From: Dehalococcoidia bacterium
GTDB taxonomy: Bacteria; Chloroflexota; Dehalococcoidia; GIF9; AB-539-J10
Direction of reading: 5' to 3'
Assembly: GCA_030615625.1 (NCBI GenBank)
Contig: JAUWYX010000001.1
Location: 62,001-126,000, forward strand
DNA: 64,000 nt
A program made the position numbers and the translations under genes. Positions 61,901 through 64,000 of the stretch are shown here, one piece after another. Every line of letters starts with the position of its first letter. The stretch's first letter is position 1. The notes beneath the pieces were generated by a model that was not told the DNA's origin, ran no database searches, and was given only the letters and a program-made list of their open reading frames with translations.

Positions 61901-63084
61901 TAAGTATTACGAGTGCGAGGATTATGCATGAGGGCAGATTAGCGGCTTTAGTTTCTTTTACAGACATCACCGAGCACAAGCAAGCAGAGGAGGCGCTGCG
62001 GCAAAGCGAGGAAAATTATCGAGTTTTGTTCGATAGCACGGTCATCGGCACGATTGTTCTGGATGCTGAAACTATGAAAATAGCGATGGTTAATCAAGCC
62101 GCTGCGAAAATGTTTGAATTTAGTTCTGCAGAGGAAGCTCGGGGAGCAGACCCGTTTGACTTCGTTCGTCCGGAAGACAAAGAGAGAATTTCTAAGATTG
62201 CTGCGGGGAATTTGTTTGGGCAAGACTCGCGGCAGACTTACGAACTGGGGATGGTGACCAGGAATGGGAGAGAAATATGGATAAATGCGACGGGTGCGAA
62301 CATTATGCATGAGGGCAAATTGGCGGGCTTAATTTCTTTTACAGACATTACTGAGCAAAAGCGGCAAAGAGAACGGCTTATGGTGACTGACCGGCTGGCT
62401 TCCCTTGGCGAACTGGCAGCCGGCACCGCCCACGAACTCAACAACCCGCTCACGAGCATTATCGGTTTCTCCCAGTTGCTTATGGAGAAAGAAACCCCTG
62501 ACGACATCCGCGAGGACCTGAAGCTTATCAACAACGAGGCTCAGCGCGCCGTCAAAGTAACGAGGGATCTCCTTACATTTGCCCGAAAGCACGCACCTGT
62601 GAAGCAGCATAACCAGATAAATAACATTATTGAAGACGTGCTGGAATTACGTGCTCATCTGCAAAAAATGAATGGTATCGAGGTCGAGAGACAGCTTGAC
62701 CCTGACCTTCCTGAAATCATGGTTGATTATTTCCAGATGCAGCAAGTTCTCCTCAACATCATTATCAACGCCGAATATTTTATGACTCAGGCGCATAATA
62801 AGGGGACTCTGACCATTACCACCAAAAAACAGAACAGTAGCGTGGTGATTTCAATTGCTGATGATGGCCCGGGTATGCTGCCGGAAAATCTAGGGCGGAT
62901 ATTCGACCCCTTCTTCACCACCAAAGAAGCAGGCAGCGGGACCGGGCTTGGTTTGAGCATCTGCCACGGGATAGTGACCGAGCATGGCGGGCAAATATAT
63001 GTCAAGAGCCAACTGGGTAAGGGAGCCACTATTTTTGTCGAACTGCCCATTAACAGGCGCGCCCATATTAAGAGTATGCTATAA
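58978..63084 (+). CDS. Nine-PAS sensor histidine kinase, 1368 aa
   Basis: Nine PAS modules fill residues 1-1125, then a histidine kinase core with H-box ELAAGTAHELNNPLTSIIGF and ATPase boxes NIIINAEYFM, DDGPGM and GTGLGLSI. PAS1 and PAS2 are nearly identical (EQAPVGVCIMQDGKFCYVNS in both). PAS5, 7, 8 and 9 form a second family (SSVIG...ETMK). PAS3 has a Cys-rich loop (KKCARCPVEE), suggesting a metal or redox sensing site. There is no membrane helix, so the signal is cytoplasmic. Its likely partner is the REC-HD-GYP protein 98 bases downstream. The RBS AAGGAG is good. Confidence 0.93.
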   Translation: MKSMKSTVERTNEEEVLKILSEQAPVGVCIMQDGKFCYVNSYFSIVTGYAADELVGKDSFVLVAPEDREMVMENAIKMLKGELTSPYQFRVICKDGNIIWVMATVKSIQNHGRQAALGNYMEITERKQIEDAVRQSEEKYRALSEQAPVGVCIMQDGKFCYVNSNFPIAIGYTVDELVGKDSLEIVVPEDREMVMENTIKMLKGELPSPYQFRVIHKDGSIIWVMATVKSVQYHGRRATLGNYMEITGRKQMEETLQVEKNKLQSVIDAMADALTIQDTEYNIIFQNEPSKIAYGDHPGEKCYRIYAGREKKCARCPVEEAFKDGKPRTVERRKVMPSGEVAFWELTANPIRDAGGRIVSCLEIGRDVTERKKQEQALADELTRRRLLVDQSLDGIVVLDVDAKVVEANQRFAEMLGYTPEEVRELHTWDWDRNFPPEKILEMGRNVDEKGLHLETKHTRKDGSVIDVDISINAAMFREQKLIFCVCRDVTERRKMEEALRQSEEKYRALFDSSVIGMFVMDSETMKIGMCNQAAAKMFGFSSVEEAIGINPLDFILPEEREKALEIIIEEMFGQDLRRTHEFRVVNKDGIEGWVSVTGARIMHEGRLAGLVSITDITERKQAVEALRQSEERYRTILEEMEDAYFEVDLGGHFTFVNNSVCRDLGYSREELIGMSYKDFTVEDDIESVFRIFNEVYQTGVPNKGFPWKTIRKDRIRGFAETSVSVLRNDKGEIIGFRGVGRDITERRQAEEKLRQSKENYRALFDSSVTGTLVVDAETMKVVIGNQAAVKMFGFSSAEEGVGVNLLDFVPPEEREKALELIKKELFEQDSRRAFDLQAVTKDGRKIWISATGARITHGSRLAGLLSFTDVTERKQTEEKLRQSEENYKTLFNSSVIGMYVLDVETMQVVMGNRAAVEMAGFGSAGEGIGMNPLDFVIPEDREQVLGVAAKEFEQDLRRTHEVRVVGKDGGTGWISITSARIMHEGRLAALVSFTDITEHKQAEEALRQSEENYRVLFDSTVIGTIVLDAETMKIAMVNQAAAKMFEFSSAEEARGADPFDFVRPEDKERISKIAAGNLFGQDSRQTYELGMVTRNGREIWINATGANIMHEGKLAGLISFTDITEQKRQRERLMVTDRLASLGELAAGTAHELNNPLTSIIGFSQLLMEKETPDDIREDLKLINNEAQRAVKVTRDLLTFARKHAPVKQHNQINNIIEDVLELRAHLQKMNGIEVERQLDPDLPEIMVDYFQMQQVLLNIIINAEYFMTQAHNKGTLTITTKKQNSSVVISIADDGPGMLPENLGRIFDPFFTTKEAGSGTGLGLSICHGIVTEHGGQIYVKSQLGKGATIFVELPINRRAHIKSML

Positions 63085-63182
63085 AACAAGCTGACGCTAA
63101 CGAGAAAGGTATTCTAGTGGTTAAAGATGAAAAGGAGCTAAAACAATGACCAAAAATGTTTTGGCCGGGAAGGAGTGAGGGT

Positions 63183-64000
63183 ATGCCTAGCCAGCGAGAA
63201 ACATTGCTTATCGTCGATGATGAAGTTGCAATCAGGCAGCTCCTTCGCCGGAAATTATCAGGAGAAGTCTACCAGTGTGAGGAAGCGGATACTGCTGTGC
63301 AAGCCCTGAATATGCTGGCAAACAGCCCGATTGCTCTGGTTATGCTGGATATAAAGATGCCCGGTAAATCAGGAATCGAACTCCTACCGGAAATAAAGTC
63401 AGGCTACCCTGACACAGCGGTTATTATGGCTACGGCTGTTAATGATATTAATGTTGCCGTTGAGTGCCTGAAGCAGGGGGCTGATGACTATATTTGCAAG
63501 CCTTTTAACCTGGATGAGGTTTCCCTGAGCGTCCAAAGAGCTCTCGAGAAAAGGCGTCTACAATTCGAGGTCAGGGATTACCAACAATTCCTGGAGGAAA
63601 GGGTTGAGGAGCAGACGGGAGAGATTAAAAAACTTTTCCTTGGCGCCATTGAGGCACTGGTATCCGCCCTCGAAGCTAAGGACAGGTATACTGGTGGGCA
63701 TTCCCGCCGGGTGACCGAGATAGCGTTAGCTTTAGGCAATGAACTTGGTCTATCTGTAAAAGATATGGAAGACTTGCGCTGGGGAAGTTTACTCCATGAC
63801 ATCGGGAAGATTGGGATTCACCAGGTTATCCAGAATAAACCTGATAAGCTAACATCTGAAGAGTACGAGCACATTATGACTCACGCTCATGTCGGCGCCT
63901 ACATTGTGAAGCCGATGCTTAATGGAAAAATAAGCGAGATGATTGAGCACCACCACGACCATTATGACGGCAGCGGACTTCATCAGGTTATAGCGGGCAA
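63183..64000 (+). CDS. REC-HD-GYP response regulator, 5' part (cut by window end)
   Basis: The receiver is complete, with IVDDEV, phospho-acceptor VMLDIKMPGKSG and the CKPF lysine. A coiled linker leads to an HD-GYP domain (HDIGKIGIHQVIQNKPDKL, then EHHHDHYDGSGL). The GYP stretch would lie at the edge; at the point seen it reads DGSGLHQ rather than GGYP, so the GYP triad seems altered. The frame stays open to the last base. RBS AAGGAG precedes the ATG. As the nearest output to the PAS kinase it may turn over c-di-GMP. It is missing from the ORF track because it runs off the edge. Confidence 0.88.
   Translation, partial: MPSQRETLLIVDDEVAIRQLLRRKLSGEVYQCEEADTAVQALNMLANSPIALVMLDIKMPGKSGIELLPEIKSGYPDTAVIMATAVNDINVAVECLKQGADDYICKPFNLDEVSLSVQRALEKRRLQFEVRDYQQFLEERVEEQTGEIKKLFLGAIEALVSALEAKDRYTGGHSRRVTEIALALGNELGLSVKDMEDLRWGSLLHDIGKIGIHQVIQNKPDKLTSEEYEHIMTHAHVGAYIVKPMLNGKISEMIEHHHDHYDGSGLHQVIAG

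Noticed and set aside
63146-63178. Ten-codon ORF with a ribosome site before the REC-HD-GYP gene
   Set aside because: It may be a leader peptide, but ten codons give too little evidence to call it.

Overview
The window reads as a chromosomal segment of an anaerobic Chloroflexota bacterium of the Dehalococcoidia type. This is inferred, not proven. The grounds are a bacterial Elp3 like the one known from Dehalococcoides, the run clpC - biotinyl protein - radA - ispD - ispF - coaE, a DUF5679 mini-protein, an eRF1-like VLRF1 protein, archaeal-flavoured domains (HTH_45-like, TackOD1-like), moderate GC content and a dense load of short interspersed repeats. No rRNA, replication origin, prophage or CRISPR array was seen.

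Layout. 1-2000: fragments of small overlapping ORFs, then four small membrane proteins on the minus strand. 2196-5882: Elp3 tRNA-modification enzyme, a divergent Trm9-like methyltransferase, a second methyltransferase and a broken four-helix-bundle gene. 5915-12699: a large GGDEF/HD-GYP signalling protein, a GH3-family ligase, small regulators and a NarL-type regulator whose phospho-acceptor appears to be missing. 13132-27177: a type IV pilus locus. It holds PilB, PilC, two pseudopilins, two PilX-like paralogues, a PilO-like protein, a PilM-PilN fusion, PilT and a major pilin, with an inserted HicBA module and many interspersed repeats. 27758-29185: a zinc-ribbon protein sharing a tandem nuclease-fold-like domain with this PilB. 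29312-30114: seven tRNAs.

30203-35974: gatB, secG, a SAM hydrolase (DUF62), two duplicated Ig-like surface proteins and a thioredoxin/CcdA-like membrane protein. 36021-46794: housekeeping genes (TauE/SafE transporter, TrmO, IscU-like scaffold, Mrp ATPase, CoaE, IspF, IspD, RadA, biotinyl carrier, ClpC, RsmD, CoaD, ferredoxin). 46815-49931: a duplicated radical-SAM gene with a methyltransferase. 49935-58409: ProC, LeuS, VLRF1-like release factor, DUF5679, GltX and UvrB. 58747-64000: a small HTH protein, a nine-PAS histidine kinase and a REC-HD-GYP regulator cut by the window end.

Connections. The pilus genes share a promoter-like motif (AATGGG-GATTGAC) that also lies before the HTH/PAS-kinase operon, suggesting a common regulon. 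Two c-di-GMP proteins (GGDEF/HD-GYP and REC-HD-GYP) are plausible controllers of the pili. Elp3 and the Trm9-like enzyme together could make the eukaryote-like wobble modification mcm5U. The interspersed repeats fall into at least three families. One contains a four-helix-bundle (S23-like) gene in one copy and appears as ORF-less copies elsewhere. Repeats have also been absorbed into the coding ends or interiors of radA, the zinc-ribbon protein and one radical-SAM paralogue.
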